From Thalassospira lucentensis (lineage in GTDB: Bacteria; Pseudomonadota; Alphaproteobacteria; Rhodospirillales; Thalassospiraceae), in NCBI RefSeq assembly GCF_011806425.1, contig NZ_JAATOV010000001.1, positions 868,001 through 932,000 on the forward strand: DNA of 64,000 nt. The letters are read 5' to 3'. This document shows positions 45,822 through 54,914 of the stretch, in pieces (within the stretch, counting starts at the first letter, position 1; each line of letters opens with the position of its first letter). A program made the position numbers and the translations under genes. Below the pieces are notes generated by a model. The model was not told the DNA's origin and did not search any database. It saw nothing but the letters and a program-made list of their open reading frames with translations.

Positions 45822-46055
45822 GGAACCTCGCAGATTTTACGATTTGAAACACTGGCATAAATTTATGTGTTTAGGTTGAATTCACAAGCGAGCACATGAA
45901 ATGTGGAAAAACAAGTGTTTCACTGGTATTTTTCATATTAAAGGCGATCCTGGAAAACGGGACGGCCCCCGTGACCAAGGTTGCAGGGGTGCGGGAAGGT
46001 ACCTTGAACCAGGTATCCACCGCGAGGAGTGGTTCGCAGAAAACTGGAAACAGAA

Positions 46056-47297
46056 ATGAAAATTGACGCCAAAGGGCACAGGTTCGCCGCCGCGTCGACA
46101 AGCCTGCAAGACAACACCATGCTGCGCGGCATGGCTTTCGGTGCTGCGTTCGCTGTGGGACTGACATTCTTTGCTGGTCATGCGCTGGCGCAATCGGCAG
46201 ACACGCAGCCGACCGACGCGCAAACAACGCAAGCGACGTCGGAGTCGGTGACGTCCGATACCGCGACGACACAGCAAAACACAACCGATCAAGCCGAAAA
46301 GACAGCGACACAGTCCGCAGATGATGCGACCGCAAAGAAGGCGGTGGCGGATGTCCCCACAGGGGATGCCAAATCGGCTGTGGTGTTTATGTATCATCGG
46401 TTTGGCGAAGATGAATACCCATCGACCAACATCACCGCCGAACAGTTCAACGCCCACATCAAAGAACTGACCAATGGCAGTTATACGGTGATGGGGATTT
46501 CCGATATTGTTGCGGCCCTTCAAGGCGGTGGCGGTTTGCCCGACCGGGCAATCGGGATCACGATTGATGATGCGTATCGCTCTGTCTATGAATTGGCGTG
46601 GCCGGTTTTCAAGAAAAACAACATTCCGTTCACGGTGTTTGTTTCAACCGAGCAGCTTGATGCGGGCTATTCCAACTATATGACGTGGGACATGGTCCGT
46701 GACTTGGTGCGCGGTGGTGCGACAATTGGCGGCCATAGTGCAAACCATGCCCATCTGCCCGAGCTTGGTCTTGCTGGGGTGAAAAAGGAACTTGCCCACT
46801 CGGCGGAGCGGTTTAAGCAAGAGCTTGGCTTTGTGCCGGATATCTTTGCATACCCCTATGGCGAAGCGGATGCTGACGTCGTTAAGGCCGTTAAGGAAGC
46901 CGGTTACAAGGCGGCCTTTGGCCAGCAAAGTGGTGCAATGAGCGACGAGTCAGATTTCATGTATCTGCCGCGCTTTGCGCTAAATGAGCATTATGGGGCG
47001 ATGGATCGTTTTGCCTTGGCGGCAAATTCCCTGCCGCTTCGGGTCAGTGACGTAACGCCAAGCGATTATACCTTAAAGCGCAATCCACCGGCCTTTGGCT
47101 TTACGCTGAAAAAACCGCAACGGAACGTGTCGTGCTACCCGTCGGATGGGGAAGCCACCATGAACCGTTTGGGGGATGAACGGGTCGAAATCCGGATGGA
47201 TGGCCCCGTGTCATCTGGGCGCTGGCGGATAAATTGCACAGCACTTGGCCCGAAAGGGCGGTGGCAGTGGTTCGGGATGCTCTATACCGTTCCCTAA
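46056..47297 (+). CDS. Exported polysaccharide deacetylase family protein
   Basis: The protein has 413 residues from the ATG at 46056, which has GGAAAC upstream. A signal sequence or anchor is at about 25-47 (ALAQ), followed by a Thr/Gln/Ala-rich linker and then a NodB-like catalytic domain. The domain motifs are VVFMYHRFGE, ITIDDAYRSVYELAWPVFKK (the DD metal motif), IGGHSANHAHLP (H-x3-H zinc site) and FAYPYGEADADVVKAV. A C-terminal beta-rich part of about 90 residues has two cysteines. The enzyme probably removes acetyl or similar groups from a wall, capsule or biofilm polysaccharide. Substrate unknown. Confidence 0.88.
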   Translation: MKIDAKGHRFAAASTSLQDNTMLRGMAFGAAFAVGLTFFAGHALAQSADTQPTDAQTTQATSESVTSDTATTQQNTTDQAEKTATQSADDATAKKAVADVPTGDAKSAVVFMYHRFGEDEYPSTNITAEQFNAHIKELTNGSYTVMGISDIVAALQGGGGLPDRAIGITIDDAYRSVYELAWPVFKKNNIPFTVFVSTEQLDAGYSNYMTWDMVRDLVRGGATIGGHSANHAHLPELGLAGVKKELAHSAERFKQELGFVPDIFAYPYGEADADVVKAVKEAGYKAAFGQQSGAMSDESDFMYLPRFALNEHYGAMDRFALAANSLPLRVSDVTPSDYTLKRNPPAFGFTLKKPQRNVSCYPSDGEATMNRLGDERVEIRMDGPVSSGRWRINCTALGPKGRWQWFGMLYTVP

Positions 47298-47339
47298 GCA
47301 CTTTGGCCGCTAAGTACTTTGTCTAAAACGCGTATTTTG

Positions 47340-47373
47340 ACGCCGCGGGTCTTTTGGATCTGCGGCGTTTTTA
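47340..47373 (+). terminator. Terminator after the polysaccharide deacetylase gene
   Basis: ACGCCGC pairs with GCGGCGT around a 15-base loop, followed by TTTTAA. Confidence 0.7.
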
Positions 47374-47457
47374 ATTGCCTTTTTTGGGTGCTTGCACCGG
47401 ATCATGCGACAATGTAGGTTAACCACACTTCTTAACCGTAGAAAATTGGTAACCACA

Positions 47458-48684
47458 GTGAAAACTGCTCTAACCGGCAAAAGTATCCTTCTGATCATCT
47501 CGGGCGGCATTGCCGCCTATAAGGTTCTTGAGGTGATCCGTCGGCTTAGAGACCGCGACATTAACATCCGCGCGGTCCTGACAAAAGGGGGTGCTGAATT
47601 TGTTACCCCATTGTCGGTTGCAGCCCTGACCGAAAATAAGGTCTATCAGGATTTGTTTTCCCTGACCGATGAAGCGGAAATGGGCCATATCCGCCTTTCG
47701 CGTGAGGCCGACCTTGTTCTGGTCGCCCCGGCAAGTGCGGATATGCTGGCAAAAATGGCCACTGGACAGGCCGGTGATTTGGCAACAACCGCCTTGTTGG
47801 CGACAGACAAGCCGGTGATGATTGCCCCGGCCATGAATGTGCAAATGTGGAATCATCCCGCGACCCAAGCCAATATCGCGACCCTTGAAAGCCGTGGTGT
47901 TATACGAGTTGGCCCGTCTGCCGGGGACTTGGCGTGCGGTGAAGTCGGGTCCGGTCGTTTGGCCGAACCTGCCGAGATCATTGCAAGCGTGCTTGATTTC
48001 CTTGAGGCATCTGACGCACCCAAGCCGCTTTTGGGTAAAAAGGCGATTGTGACCAGTGGCCCCACCCATGAGCCGATTGACCCGGTGCGCTATATTGCCA
48101 ACCGGTCATCAGGCAAGCAGGGCCATGCCATTGCCGAAAGTTTGGCGCAGGCGGGGGCGGATGTGACGTTGGTGTCTGGCCCGGTATCGATTGCTGATCC
48201 GGCGGGCGTGAATGTGGTGCGGGTCGAAACCGCGCGTGAGATGTTGGCGGCGGTGCAAAATGCACAGCCTGCTGATATTGCGGTGTTTGCCGCCGCGGTT
48301 GCCGATTGGCGCACCGCCGATACGGCAGATCAAAAGATGAAAAAAGACGGATCAGGTGTCATTGCCGATCTGAAGCTTTTGGAAAATCCCGATATTTTGG
48401 CGACGTTAAGTGCGCCCGGCCCAAATCGCCCGGCACTTGTCGTTGGTTTCGCTGCCGAAACGGAAAATGTTGCCGAACATGCGCGGGCCAAGCGTGCCCG
48501 CAAAGGATGTGACTGGATTCTGGCCAATGATGTTGCGCCTGATACCGGCACATTTGGCGGCGATGAAAATGAAATTTGCCTGATTTCAGGTGATGACGAC
48601 ACAAGCGATGAACGTTGGCCACGTCAAAGCAAAACCGGTATTGCCCGGGCTTTGACCGCGCGGATCATTGACCATTTTTCCTGA
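47458..48684 (+). CDS. coaBC: Bifunctional phosphopantothenoylcysteine decarboxylase/synthetase
   Basis: CoaBC makes 4'-phosphopantetheine in CoA synthesis. The CoaC half (about residues 1-185) has the flavoprotein SGGIAAYKVLEVIRRL motif and the APAMNVQMW catalytic loop. The CoaB half (about 190-408) has SGPTHEPIDPVRYIANRSSGKQG and a long nucleotide-binding domain. I suggest the GTG at 47458 (MKTALTGKSILLI), with a TTG at 47446 as an alternative. No strong ribosome-binding site is visible for either. dut follows 89 bases later. Confidence 0.93.
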   Translation: MKTALTGKSILLIISGGIAAYKVLEVIRRLRDRDINIRAVLTKGGAEFVTPLSVAALTENKVYQDLFSLTDEAEMGHIRLSREADLVLVAPASADMLAKMATGQAGDLATTALLATDKPVMIAPAMNVQMWNHPATQANIATLESRGVIRVGPSAGDLACGEVGSGRLAEPAEIIASVLDFLEASDAPKPLLGKKAIVTSGPTHEPIDPVRYIANRSSGKQGHAIAESLAQAGADVTLVSGPVSIADPAGVNVVRVETAREMLAAVQNAQPADIAVFAAAVADWRTADTADQKMKKDGSGVIADLKLLENPDILATLSAPGPNRPALVVGFAAETENVAEHARAKRARKGCDWILANDVAPDTGTFGGDENEICLISGDDDTSDERWPRQSKTGIARALTARIIDHFS

Positions 48685-48773
48685 TGCGGCTGCATCGGGA
48701 ACGACATAACGCCACACAGGCATCGCGATAGACGCCCTTTGGGTGGCGATAGATATAAAGATAAGGACCAACA

Positions 48774-49226
48774 ATGACGCGTTTGACCGTCAATTTGAAA
48801 CAACTGCCCCATGGGGCGGATTTGCCCCTGCCCGATTATGCCACGGCACAGTCAGCCGCGGTTGATTTGCAGGCCGCGATTGACGGGCTGCAGGTCATTG
48901 CACCGGGCAAACGGGCAATGATCGAAACCGGCATTGCCATTGCCCTTCCTGCCGGGTTTGAGGCGCAAGTGCGCCCTCGGTCTGGCTTGGCGGCCAAGAA
49001 TGGTGTCACCGTGCTGAACAGTCCGGGCACGATTGATGCCGATTACCGTGGCGAGATCAAAGTCATTTTGATCAATCACGGCGACGTGCCTTTTGAAATT
49101 GAACGTGGAATGCGCATTGCCCAGCTTGTTGTTGCCCCGGTAACACAGGTCGCATGGCAGGCGGTCGATGATTTGGATGAAACGGCGCGTGGGTCGGGTG
49201 GTTTTGGCTCGACCGGAACACGTTAA
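48774..49226 (+). CDS. dut: dUTP diphosphatase
   Basis: Dut hydrolyses dUTP to dUMP and pyrophosphate. The 150-residue trimeric type has five motifs: SAAVDLQAA (motif 1), [28 protein letters not shown] (motifs 2-3), [10 protein letters not shown] (motif 4) and [10 protein letters not shown] at the C-terminus (motif 5). Pairing with coaBC is usual in bacteria. AGGACC lies upstream of the ATG. Confidence 0.96.
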   Translation: MTRLTVNLKQLPHGADLPLPDYATAQSAAVDLQAAIDGLQVIAPGKRAMIETGIAIALPAGFEAQVRPRSGLAAKNGVTVLNSPGTIDADYRGEIKVILINHGDVPFEIERGMRIAQLVVAPVTQVAWQAVDDLDETARGSGGFGSTGTR

Positions 49227-49359
49227 TCAACACCCCGGTTTTTAGGGAGAATTCCGGCCAGTTCGCCGGAAGGATCGATACAAAGAATACTCTGTCGAAA
49301 TCAGGTCCAGATGGCATCTGGGGGGATGTCGGGACCTCAGGGGAGTTAAGAGAGAAACA

Positions 49360-49815
49360 ATGTTAAAGCTTTCGAAGAAAATGCTGTTTGCGATCGAGGC
49401 GGTTGTCGATATTGCCTATAACGCGGCAGGTGAGCCGGTTCAAAGCCGTGATATCACCGCGCGTCAGGGCATTCCGAAACGTTACCTTGAGCAAACATTG
49501 CAGCAACTTGTCCGTGCCGACATTTTGGTCGGTGTGCGCGGTCCGCGCGGCGGATATCGTTTGGCGCGTGAACGCCGTCGCATCACGCTTTGCGATATCG
49601 TTGGCGTCATCCGGGCGATGGAAACATCCGATGATCCGATTGAAGATCCAGCCGGATCGCCACTGGGCAAGGAAGTTGTCCGCCCGCTGTGGCGCGAGTT
49701 GCAAGATGAAATGATGAAGCAACTGGCCAAAATCACGGTCGAAGATTTGTGCAATCGGGCACGTGATGCCGGCCTGCGCAGCGGGATCGAAGAATCACCG
49801 GATTTCATCATTTAG
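49360..49815 (+). CDS. Rrf2 family transcriptional regulator
   Basis: The 151-residue protein has the Rrf2 winged-helix pattern: LSKKMLFAIEAVVDIAYNA, then the recognition segment ITARQGIPKRYLEQTLQQLVRADIL and the wing VRGPRGGYRLARERRRITLCDIV. The three-cysteine iron-sulfur cluster seen in IscR is absent, and only two separate cysteines remain. This suggests a CymR- or RirA-unlike, cluster-free subtype, possibly a sulfur or cysteine regulator. It lies 202 bases before cysK, which suits that idea. Confidence 0.9.
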   Translation: MLKLSKKMLFAIEAVVDIAYNAAGEPVQSRDITARQGIPKRYLEQTLQQLVRADILVGVRGPRGGYRLARERRRITLCDIVGVIRAMETSDDPIEDPAGSPLGKEVVRPLWRELQDEMMKQLAKITVEDLCNRARDAGLRSGIEESPDFII

Positions 49816-49939
49816 GCTTTAGAGGCGCTAGCGGTGTATTGTATTGTTAATCAACAAGAAACCGCTGCGGTTCATTTAAATTTACAGACAACGGGTACGC
49901 CGCCAAACAAGACATACTGTAAAAACAGCCAAAGCCCAT

Positions 49940-49967
49940 TTGACATGCGGCAATAGCCAGTTAAATA
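49940..49967 (+). promoter_or_regulatory. Probable promoter of cysK
   Basis: TTGACA at 49940-49945 and TAAATA at 49962-49967 are 16 bases apart and lie about 50 bases before cysK. The spacing and hexamers fit a sigma-70 promoter. A GAGGAAA site follows before the ATG at 50018. Confidence 0.6.
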
Positions 49968-50017
49968 CAGTTTGAGCATGTGTTTGGTGGTAAAATACAA
50001 AATAGTGCGAGGAAAAC

Positions 50018-50968
50018 ATGACTGAGTTTCGCGGCAAGATTTACGACAGCATTCTTGATACCATCGGCGCAACACCGTTGGTGCGCCTTTCGCGTCTGGC
50101 AGAATCAGAAGGTGTAAAAGCCGATTTGATTGGCAAGCTTGAATTTTTCAATCCGCTGGCCTCGGTCAAAGACCGTATCGGTATGGCAATGATTGAGAAT
50201 GCCGAAAAGTCCGGCAAGATCAAGCCGGGTGCGACCTTGGTCGAGCCGACCTCGGGCAATACCGGTATTGCACTGGCCTTCGTTGCGGCGGCCAAGGGCT
50301 ATAAACTGATCCTGACCATGCCTGAAAGCATGTCGATTGAGCGTCGTAAGATGCTGATGCTTTTGGGGGCGACGATTGATCTGACCCCGGCGGCCAAGGG
50401 CATGAAGGGGGCGGTTGCCCGTGCAGAGGAACTGGTTTCTGAGATTGATGGGGCGGTGATGCTCCAGCAGTTTGACAACCCGTCCAACCCGGAAATTCAT
50501 CGCAACACCACCGCCGAAGAAATCATCAAAGACACCGCAGGCAACGTTGATATCTTTGTTGCCGGTGTCGGGACGGGTGGTACGCTGACCGGCGTTGGTG
50601 AGGCGCTTAAAAAGCATAACCCAAATATTCAGGTGGTTGCGGTCGAACCCGAAGACAGCCCGGTTATTTCCGGTGGCGCACCGGGGCCGCATAAAATTCA
50701 GGGTATCGGTGCTGGCTTTATTCCGGGCAACCTGAACAAAGATATTATCGATACCGTCATGACCATTGGCAATGAAACGGCCTTTGCCACGGCGCGGAAG
50801 CTTGCGTCTGTTGAAGGTCTTCCGACCGGCATTTCATCTGGTGCTGCGGTTGCTGCGGCGATTGAACTGGGCCAGAAACCAGAAAATGCAGGCAAACGCA
50901 TTGTGATTATCATTCCAAGCTTTGCCGAACGTTATCTGTCGACCCCGCTGTTTGATGGTCTGCAGTAA
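50018..50968 (+). CDS. cysK: Cysteine synthase A
   Basis: CysK makes cysteine from O-acetylserine and sulfide, using PLP. The 316-residue protein has PLP-binding Lys51 ([11 protein letters not shown]), the [11 protein letters not shown] phosphate-binding motif near 78, and [16 protein letters not shown] near 180, and it is full length. AGGAAA precedes the ATG. A Rrf2 regulator gene lies upstream, a terminator follows, and then a ThiF/MoeB-type gene, so this is a sulfur neighbourhood. Confidence 0.96.
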   Translation: MTEFRGKIYDSILDTIGATPLVRLSRLAESEGVKADLIGKLEFFNPLASVKDRIGMAMIENAEKSGKIKPGATLVEPTSGNTGIALAFVAAAKGYKLILTMPESMSIERRKMLMLLGATIDLTPAAKGMKGAVARAEELVSEIDGAVMLQQFDNPSNPEIHRNTTAEEIIKDTAGNVDIFVAGVGTGGTLTGVGEALKKHNPNIQVVAVEPEDSPVISGGAPGPHKIQGIGAGFIPGNLNKDIIDTVMTIGNETAFATARKLASVEGLPTGISSGAAVAAAIELGQKPENAGKRIVIIIPSFAERYLSTPLFDGLQ

Positions 50969-51014
50969 CACGGTTTTCAGACTGATTGTCTGAACGCTTA
51001 ATACATAAAATACG

Positions 51015-51045
51015 GGCCCGGGGCGGATGCGCCGGGCCTTTTTTT
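51015..51045 (+). terminator. Terminator after cysK
   Basis: GGCCCGG pairs with CCGGGCC around a 10-base loop, followed by seven T bases. Confidence 0.85.
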
Positions 51046-51217
51046 ATGGGGATGGTATGTGTGCGGCTGGCCTTTGGGCCGCTTGGCAGACGGCGTAAGA
51101 CGGGCCGCAATAATCGGAAAAACAAATCTTTATCCTTGAGCGACATGCGTGCCACGCTATATCCAGAAGTCAGAGCTTTTATTTTGCCAATGCCGTTTTG
51201 ACAGGAAACCCGCCCGC

Positions 51218-52021
51218 GTGACTGATTTTGACTTCACCGAAAATGAAGTGCAGCGCTATGCGCGCCACATCGTCCTCAAAGAGGTTGGTGGTACGGGCCA
51301 GATGAAGTTGAAACGCGGACGTGTTTTGATTGTCGGGGCCGGTGGGCTGGGATCGCCATTGGCGATGTATTTGGCCGCCGCCGGTGTCGGAACGATTGGC
51401 ATTGTCGATGCCGATACGGTCGAGCTTTCCAACCTGCAACGTCAGATCGCGCACGGCATGGGCGATATTGGCACCGCCAAGGTCGATAGTGCCAAGGCCA
51501 CCATGCGCGACATGAACCCGAACGTGACGGTGAATGCCCATAACACCCGGCTTGATGCCACCAATGTGATGGATTTGATTGCTGATTATGATGTGATTGC
51601 CGACGGGTCGGACAATTTCGATACGCGGTTTTTGCTTAATGACGCCTGCTATTTGGCGGGTAAGACATTGGTATCGGGGGCAGCGTTACGATTTGACGGG
51701 CAGGTTTCGACCTTTAAGGCCCATCTGGGCGCGCCCCATCCGTGTTATCGCTGCATTTACCATGCTCCCCCACCCGAAGATGCCATTCCATCCTGTGCGC
51801 AGGGCGGTGTTTTGGGATCGGTTGTTGGCATGATTGGTGGCATGCAGGCCACCGAAGTTCTTAAAGAACTGATGGGCATTGGCGATGGGCTTTCGGGCCA
51901 GTTGCTGATTGTCGATGCGCTGTCAGCGTCTTATCGTAAAATCAAGGTGCCCCGCGATCCGGGGTGCCCGATTTGTTCAGAAAACGCCACGATCAAGGAC
52001 CTTTCGATCCATGAGCACTGA
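51218..52021 (+). CDS. moeB: MoeB/ThiF-family adenylyltransferase
   Basis: The 267-residue protein (from a GTG at 51218 behind AGGAAA) activates the C-terminus of a sulfur-carrier protein such as MoaD or ThiS by adenylation. It has GAGGLGSPLAMYLAAAGVG (residues 40 on), the VELSNLQRQIAH arginine motif, DGSDNFDTRFLLNDAC, and two zinc-type CxxC pairs (PCYRC and GCPIC). It lacks a rhodanese domain, as MoeB does. The sulfur carrier is not encoded in the window. The stop overlaps the next gene by 11 bases. Confidence 0.9.
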   Translation: MTDFDFTENEVQRYARHIVLKEVGGTGQMKLKRGRVLIVGAGGLGSPLAMYLAAAGVGTIGIVDADTVELSNLQRQIAHGMGDIGTAKVDSAKATMRDMNPNVTVNAHNTRLDATNVMDLIADYDVIADGSDNFDTRFLLNDACYLAGKTLVSGAALRFDGQVSTFKAHLGAPHPCYRCIYHAPPPEDAIPSCAQGGVLGSVVGMIGGMQATEVLKELMGIGDGLSGQLLIVDALSASYRKIKVPRDPGCPICSENATIKDLSIHEH

Positions 52022-52442
52022 GACCCAAAGTCCCAAAAAACTCTCGCTGGTGGTGTTTTCCGGCAGTTTTGAAAAAGTTCATTACGCACTCGTAATGGCA
52101 TCTGCCGCGCTGGCATCTGGTCGCGATGTGACGTTATTTTTCACCATGGAAGCCAGCCGCGCGCTTTTGGCGCCTTCGGGTTGGCGTCACCTGCGCACAG
52201 AGGCCGAGGGGGCAACAGCAACCTCAATCGATTTGTCTTACGCCACGCGTGGGATTGGCACATTCGAAGAATTGCTGGGTGCGTGCGCGTCGCTTAATGC
52301 CAAATTCATGGTGTGCGAAATGGGTTTGCGGGCCTTGGGCCTTGAAAACCAAGCCACCCGCGATGAGCTTTCGATTGAAACGGGCGGTGTTGTGACGTTT
52401 TTGAATGACGCCCAGCAAAATGGCGAGATGCTGTTTGTCTGA
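52011..52442 (+). CDS. DsrE family protein
   Basis: The 143-residue protein belongs to the DsrE/DsrF/TusD-like superfamily, which handles persulfide sulfur: LSLVVFSGSFEKVHYALVMA start, DVTLFFTMEASRALL, and the cysteine in KFMVCEMGLRALGLE at the usual active position. The ATG overlaps the moeB-like stop by 11 bases, so they are coupled. Together with cysK and the Rrf2 gene this suggests a small sulfur-transfer unit, though its client is unknown. Confidence 0.85.
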   Translation: MSTETQSPKKLSLVVFSGSFEKVHYALVMASAALASGRDVTLFFTMEASRALLAPSGWRHLRTEAEGATATSIDLSYATRGIGTFEELLGACASLNAKFMVCEMGLRALGLENQATRDELSIETGGVVTFLNDAQQNGEMLFV

Positions 52443-52478
52443 TTTCGGTTGGCCAGCTTGATCTCGTTAAAGTTCGGT

Positions 52479-53198
52479 TTAGCTGGCCAGAAGCTTGATG
52501 CCAAGACCGGCCAGGCATAGGCCAACAGCGCGCTCAATCCATGTTTTAATCGCCGCAATGCGGGCCTGAACCGATGGCAGTGTTAGCGCAACCGCAACCA
52601 GTGCGAACCAGAGCATGTGGCAGGCGGCGATATAAAACCCATAGCCGATTTCCTGCATTATTGCGGTGTTGGGCGAAATGACCTGACTGAAAAGCGATAC
52701 GATAAACAACATCGTTTTGGGATTTAGCGCATTACACGCAAACCCAATCCAAAAGGCTGAGCCGTTCCTGTTTTGATCCGTGCCCGGCGAAGCGGCACTT
52801 ATGCTCGTGCTGGCAGGGATGGTGTTAGGGGTGGCGTGAGAAGTGGTGTTGGTTGTGGTTTTTGGATTTTTGGACCGTCCAAGGAAACTGCGGACATCGG
52901 GCCAAAGGGCCGAACAGCCCAGCCAGATTAAATAGGCCGCGCCAAGATAGCGCAGGCTGTTAAGCACCCAGACATTGCTGGCAAACAGCACCCCCAAACC
53001 GATCAGGGTATAGGCAAGGTGAACGGACACCCCGGACCCAATGCCAATCGCGCACAGCACCCCAGCACGCCGCCCGCGTGTCAGGGCGATGCGTGTCACC
53101 ATGGCAAAATCTGGGCCGGGGCTTATGACCGCAAGGATGGTGATAATGCCAACGGCGATGATTTCCATCGATAGGACGTTTGTGGCGATGTCGGGCAT
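52479..53198 (-). CDS. LysE family amino-acid exporter
   Basis: The 239-residue membrane protein has the LysE/RhtB pattern. There are hydrophobic helices at about residues 10-30, 48-75 and 70-95, then 150-172, 190-210 and 218-235, and the start IISPGPDFAMVTRIALTRGRRAGV is typical. A hydrophilic insertion of about 35 residues rich in Ser/Thr/Asn (about 108-145) sits between helices. It exports an amino acid or similar molecule. It is divergent from a LysR regulator 93 bases away that probably controls it. Confidence 0.88.
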   Translation of the reverse strand: MPDIATNVLSMEIIAVGIITILAVISPGPDFAMVTRIALTRGRRAGVLCAIGIGSGVSVHLAYTLIGLGVLFASNVWVLNSLRYLGAAYLIWLGCSALWPDVRSFLGRSKNPKTTTNTTSHATPNTIPASTSISAASPGTDQNRNGSAFWIGFACNALNPKTMLFIVSLFSQVISPNTAIMQEIGYGFYIAACHMLWFALVAVALTLPSVQARIAAIKTWIERAVGLCLAGLGIKLLAS

Positions 53199-53290
53199 GG
53201 TTTGATCCCTGAATTGATGCTTGATCTGTGCGTGGATTAAGTATCAAACTGTTTTATCCGCCAAAAAATCGAAAAATTCCGGGATTTATT

Positions 53291-54253
53291 GTGAGTAATA
53301 TTCACAGAAAGCGTCGCCTTCCCCCCCTTGCGTCCCTGCCCGCGTTTGAGGCCGCCGCCCGCCATCAAAGTTTTTCGCGCGCAGCAGAAGAATTGCATCT
53401 GACCCATGGGGCGGTTAGCCGTGCGGTGGCCCAGATTGAAGAGCGCATGGGCGTTCAACTGTTTATGCGCCGCAATCGCCGGGTTTGGTTAACCCCGGCG
53501 GGCGAGAGACTGTTAAAGGCGACCGCCACCGCCCTTGATGGACTTGATCACGCGATGGAGGATATTCAGCGCCACGATGGGGCATCACCGATTTTGACAG
53601 TATCGTGCGAGCCCAGCCTTGCCATGCGTTGGTTGATGCCGCGTTTGGGGGCGTTTCGGAACGCAAATCCCGGTTTGAACATTGATCTTCGCCTTGCGGG
53701 TGGGCCGGTGGACCTTTTGGCCGATGGGTGCGATGCGGCCATTCGGCGCGCCGATTACGGCATTTCAGAACATTACGTCGCCACCCGCCTGTGGGCAGAG
53801 CATGCCGGACCGGTTTGTGATCCGGGATGCTGGGAAAATATCCTTGTTCGTGATTTGTCCAATGCCCGGTGGTTACACACCCGTACCCGGCCCGATGCGT
53901 GGGATGTTTGGAAACGTGCCAGCGGCTGCACCGCCACCCCGAAAAGCGAGCAATCGTTTGATCATTTCTTTTTCGCGTTACAGGCGGCGGTGAACAAATT
54001 GGGCACAGCGATTGGTCCCTTGCCGCTGGTCTATGACGATCTGAAAGCCGGCCGTTTGATTGCGCCGCATGGCATGGCGCCAACCGGTTATGATTATGTC
54101 CTGATAACGCTGGATCCGCCAAATGCCGCGCCCGGTTCAGCGCAGGGGCGGGACCCGCGCATATCGTTATTCTTTGATTGGTTGATGGCGGCGGCAGGCG
54201 ATATGGATCATGGGGTTTTGCCCGCATCAGAAATCGATGGCGTAACACCGTAA
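53291..54253 (+). CDS. LysR family (GcvA-like) transcriptional regulator
   Basis: The protein has 320 residues from the GTG at 53291, with GGGA upstream. The HTH is LPAFEAAARHQSFSRAAEELHLTHGAVSRAVAQIEERMG. The substrate-binding part has VSCEPSLAMRWLMPRL and a GcvA-like tail. It is divergent from a LysE-type exporter, a common LysR/LysE pairing in which the regulator senses the exported amino acid. The longer frame to 53228 would cover the divergent promoter and is not preferred. Confidence 0.9.
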   Translation: MSNIHRKRRLPPLASLPAFEAAARHQSFSRAAEELHLTHGAVSRAVAQIEERMGVQLFMRRNRRVWLTPAGERLLKATATALDGLDHAMEDIQRHDGASPILTVSCEPSLAMRWLMPRLGAFRNANPGLNIDLRLAGGPVDLLADGCDAAIRRADYGISEHYVATRLWAEHAGPVCDPGCWENILVRDLSNARWLHTRTRPDAWDVWKRASGCTATPKSEQSFDHFFFALQAAVNKLGTAIGPLPLVYDDLKAGRLIAPHGMAPTGYDYVLITLDPPNAAPGSAQGRDPRISLFFDWLMAAAGDMDHGVLPASEIDGVTP

Positions 54254-54335
54254 AGGCTGCTGCCCGGTGCCGTGATCGGAACATTTATCGAACGGCCCGC
54301 GTTTTGAGAGTCTTGAAACTTTGCGGGTGGGACAG

Positions 54336-54863
54336 ATGCTGAGCGATATTCCTTATTATGCGACGGCCGAAAAATATTTCGATATCGGTATTCTCGATAT
54401 GGTTTTGCGGCTGCTTGCGGCGACCGTCATTGGCATGATTGTCGGGTTAAACCGCGATGTGAATGGCAAGCCAACAGGAATGCGGACCTTGGCGCTTGTA
54501 TCGTTGGGGGCCGCGGTTGTGTCCGTGGTCGCCGTGCATTTTCAGGATTTGATTGACCATCCCGACGCACTTTCACGCGTTGTTCAGGGGATCTTGCAGG
54601 GTGTTTTGACCGGCATCGGCTTTATCGGTGCAGGGGTCATTTTGCATCAACCCAAAAATATGTCGGTAACGGGTTTAACCACCGCCGCCACCGTTTGGAT
54701 TACCGCCGCACTTGGCATTGCCTGTGCGCTTGCCGCTTGGCACATCGTTGTAATCGCAACCGTGCTGACATTCATTGTTCTGATTGCCCTAAAACCGATC
54801 GAAGCTGCGCTGGTGCGCTGGCTGAGCAACGAAGATCCCGAGACCACCGGAAAGCAAGATTAA
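54336..54863 (+). CDS. MgtC/SapB family membrane protein
   Basis: The protein has 175 residues from the ATG at 54336. The N-terminal MgtC domain has five helices with the motifs LLAATVIGMIVGLNRDVNGKPTGMRTLALVSLGAAVVSVVA, GVLTGIGFIGAGVI and VTGLTTAATVWITAALGIA. The cytoplasmic tail is very short, unlike virulence MgtC, which has a long C-terminal domain. It may affect magnesium or cell-envelope homeostasis. Role here unknown. Confidence 0.88.
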   Translation: MLSDIPYYATAEKYFDIGILDMVLRLLAATVIGMIVGLNRDVNGKPTGMRTLALVSLGAAVVSVVAVHFQDLIDHPDALSRVVQGILQGVLTGIGFIGAGVILHQPKNMSVTGLTTAATVWITAALGIACALAAWHIVVIATVLTFIVLIALKPIEAALVRWLSNEDPETTGKQD

Positions 54864-54914
54864 GCCAGCTTGATGGGGGATGACCTAAAGGGCGTATGTA
54901 TCGGGCGGGGGATT

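Noticed and set aside
53463..54284. 273-residue frame opposite the LysR gene
   Set aside because: Shadow of the plus-strand regulator, with no domain.
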